A stretch of 64,000 nt of DNA. It comes from Streptomyces sp. BK340. Its GTDB lineage: Bacteria > Actinomycetota > Actinomycetes > Streptomycetales > Streptomycetaceae. A program made the position numbers and the translations under genes. The notes beneath the pieces were generated by a model. It saw nothing but the letters and a program-made list of their open reading frames with translations. It was not told where the DNA came from and did not search any database. Each line of letters starts with the position of its first letter. Position 1 is the first letter of the stretch. The DNA lies in the NCBI RefSeq assembly GCF_007827595.1, contig NZ_VISR01000030.1:62001-126000 (forward strand), given 5' to 3'. This document shows, in pieces, positions 62,058 to 64,000 of this stretch.

Positions 62058-64000
62058 TCAGCCCGTGGGCAGCGCCGACCCCAGGTCCGGTACGAAGCCG
62101 TGGGTCCGGCGGGCGAGGTAGCCGGCCTTGTAGCGGTCGACCTCCCGGTGCCAGTGCAGGACGCCCGCCATCCAGTTCTGCAGGTCGGCCACGTAATGCC
62201 CCATGGCCTCGCGCGCCTCGGCCGACAGGCCGAAGTCGTCGTACAGGACGGGCAGTTCATGGCTGACGATGTGCTCGAACTGCTGCATGCGCTGGGTCAT
62301 CAGGTCGTGGACGATGCCGACCGCGGCCGGGTAGTCGCAGCCGAAGAAGTTCTGCACGACGAGGATCGCGTTGTGCAGCTCCCCCTCGTACTCGATCTCC
62401 TTCTGGTACGAGAAGACGTCGTTGATCAGGCACCCGTAGTCCACGGCGGCGTTCTCCAGTGCCTGGACGGGGCCGCTGCGGTAGACCTCCGGCGGGATCG
62501 CGGGTCCCCGGCCCGCGCGGCAGAGGCTGAGGGTGAGGTCGGAGCCGAAGGTGGCGCGGCGCATCTCCAGGTAGTCGACCGGGTCGGGGATTCGGTTCTG
62601 CAGCTGGTTGGACAGCTCCCACACCCAGCTCTCGGTCATCCTGTCGACGGAGTCCCGCAGGCCGCGCATCTGGTCGGGGGTCATGTCGGCGGTGGTGCGG
62701 GCCCACAGGTCGATCAGGCCGCGCTCCATGCCGTTGACCGGGACGACGGTCGTCTCCTCGCCGTCGCAGGGCATGCAGGCCGACAGACGGGCGGTGGTCA
62801 GCCGGGCGGCGGCCAGATCACGGCGGCCCCCGAAGACCAGCGGGTAGTAGTCGTCGGCGTAGGTGCCCCAGGCGAGCCAGCAGGCGCTGATGTCCAGGGC
62901 CTGCGGTGTGGCGTCGGGGTCGATTCCGGCCGAGCAGAGCGCGAGGTCGTAGGCGGCGAGCTTGTCCTCGTCCCAGATGCCCTCCTGCAGCATCCCCATA
63001 CGGTGCGCCCACGCGGTCAGGCGGGTGCGGCACGCCTCCAGATGCGGGCTCAACCCGGTCCGGTAGGGCATGTGGAAATCGGGCAGCAGCGACGGGCCGA
63101 CCTTCTGGAAGGGCACGTGCGCGTACGCGCGCAAGCGTTCCGCGGCGGCGGTGGCGAGCAGCGCGCCGATGTCGGCGGCGGAGGTGCCGGGACCGGTCAG
63201 CTTCTGCCAGGGCGCGACGGTGGTGGCGCCCTGGTTCATGTAGCGGCTGGAGCGCAGGTGCCACTCGTGGCCGCCGGACTGCCAGTCCTGAAGTCCCTTG
63301 GTGTAGGCGGCGACCGCGGCGACCTCGTCGGGCCTGAGTCCCTTCTCCACGGCGACGGCGGGCACTTCGGTGAGCGCGGTGTGCTCGAACTGGTGCAGAC
63401 GTGAGGTGAGGATGTCGTTGACGGTCTCGGCGGCCTCCTGGGTCGTGCAGCCGAAGAAGGTCTCCAGCACCAGCACGCCGTTGCTGTTCTCGCCCTCGTC
63501 CTCGACCTCCCGCTGGTAGGAGAAGAGGTCGTTGCGCAGGTGGACCGCGTCGGCGAACGTCTCCATGAGCACTCTGAGCGGCCGGGTCCCGGCGACGGCG
63601 GCCGGGACCTCCGCGGTCGCGTACTCCACGAGCCCCGCCGACCAGGGGGCACCGCCCACCTTGCGGCGCATCTCGATGTACTCGACCGGGTTGGCGATCC
63701 GCCCCCCGTCGATGTTGGACAGCTCCCACATGGACTCGTTCAGCAGGTGCTCGGTGGCCAGGGAGAAGCGCCGGCGCCAGCCGACGGACATCGACGGCAC
63801 CGTCCGCCTCCACAGGTCCGCGAGGCCCGCCTCGACCGGGTTCTCCGGCTCCGGCACCGGGGTGGCCGGGTCCAGCGGCATGAACAGGGGCAGGCGGTCC
63901 AGGTGGGCCTTTCCGGCGGCACGGTCCGGGGTGCGCTTGTACATGTCGAGGAAGTGGTCGTCGAAGAAGAACACCCAGACGTACCAGTCGGTGATCAGCG
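62058..64000 (-). CDS. geoA: germacradienol/geosmin synthase, 3' part
   Basis: 647 codons are visible and the frame stays open to the right edge, so the start lies outside. It has two terpene-synthase domains. N-terminal half: DDHFLD at the edge and NDLFSYQREVEDEGE. C-terminal half: a modified first motif DDYYP and NDVFSYQKEIEYEGE. The first half cyclises farnesyl diphosphate to germacradienol; the second converts it to geosmin with loss of acetone. The sequence fits the well-known Streptomyces geosmin synthase (SCO6073 in S. coelicolor). Confidence 0.95.
   Translation of the reverse strand, partial: LITDWYVWVFFFDDHFLDMYKRTPDRAAGKAHLDRLPLFMPLDPATPVPEPENPVEAGLADLWRRTVPSMSVGWRRRFSLATEHLLNESMWELSNIDGGRIANPVEYIEMRRKVGGAPWSAGLVEYATAEVPAAVAGTRPLRVLMETFADAVHLRNDLFSYQREVEDEGENSNGVLVLETFFGCTTQEAAETVNDILTSRLHQFEHTALTEVPAVAVEKGLRPDEVAAVAAYTKGLQDWQSGGHEWHLRSSRYMNQGATTVAPWQKLTGPGTSAADIGALLATAAAERLRAYAHVPFQKVGPSLLPDFHMPYRTGLSPHLEACRTRLTAWAHRMGMLQEGIWDEDKLAAYDLALCSAGIDPDATPQALDISACWLAWGTYADDYYPLVFGGRRDLAAARLTTARLSACMPCDGEETTVVPVNGMERGLIDLWARTTADMTPDQMRGLRDSVDRMTESWVWELSNQLQNRIPDPVDYLEMRRATFGSDLTLSLCRAGRGPAIPPEVYRSGPVQALENAAVDYGCLINDVFSYQKEIEYEGELHNAILVVQNFFGCDYPAAVGIVHDLMTQRMQQFEHIVSHELPVLYDDFGLSAEAREAMGHYVADLQNWMAGVLHWHREVDRYKAGYLARRTHGFVPDLGSALPTG

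Overview
The window is very GC-rich actinobacterial chromosome with tightly packed genes, many GTG starts and many 4-bp stop/start overlaps. Gene content and order point to a Streptomyces. Sulfate-assimilation genes lie at the left and a germacradienol/geosmin synthase at the right edge. From memory this matches the S. coelicolor interval between the sirA/cys genes (about SCO6102) and the geosmin synthase gene (SCO6073); I have not aligned it. No rRNA, tRNA, CRISPR array, phage or insertion sequence was seen.

Layout. 1-3044: the end of a GAF-type regulator, a secreted protein and a GNAT acetyltransferase. 2960-4119: a decayed NACHT/membrane gene. 4261-13763: sulfur assimilation. A 27-residue leader peptide and a hairpin precede sir (sulfite/nitrite reductase), a zinc-ribbon miniprotein, cysH, cysC, cysD and cysN. 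After a 222-bp gap come a sulfonate-type ABC transporter and a sirohydrochlorin chelatase that supplies the sirohaem route. 13901-25031: a translationally coupled accessory operon with an Fn3-like protein, two zinc-ribbon P-loop GTPases flanking a GTPase-associated protein 1-like protein, a 39-residue membrane peptide, a TerY-like vWA protein, a PP2C phosphatase and a kinase with a zinc ribbon. It ends at a strong terminator shared with two convergent genes (25074-26963) that carry the same 19-residue Gly/Asn-rich motif. This block is the best candidate for an unusual signalling or conflict system.

27205-42434: mixed metabolism and regulation. It holds a DsbA-like oxidoreductase, an ECF41/SigJ-type sigma factor, a ketopantoate reductase-like protein, a DUF1697 protein, an MMPL transporter, a macrolide-type glycosyltransferase with a perfect operator-like palindrome, two phosphotransferase/LysR-EamA groups, a YbaK editing protein, an exonuclease, a SAV2148-type HEPN protein and a secreted copper amine oxidase that looks split over two genes.

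42632-55307: the glycogen-to-trehalose route (treX/glgX, treY, treZ), interrupted by an MFS pseudogene, a LysR/dihydrolipoamide dehydrogenase pair, an M14 peptidase, a subtilisin-inhibitor-like protein and a DUF1707-FHA protein. 55326-64000: a degenerate aminoglycoside-phosphotransferase-like protein, an M24 peptidase, a PDZ membrane protein, a LysR regulator, a CTP-synthase-like glutaminase, a phenoxazinone-synthase-type multicopper oxidase and the geosmin synthase, whose 5' end lies outside the window.
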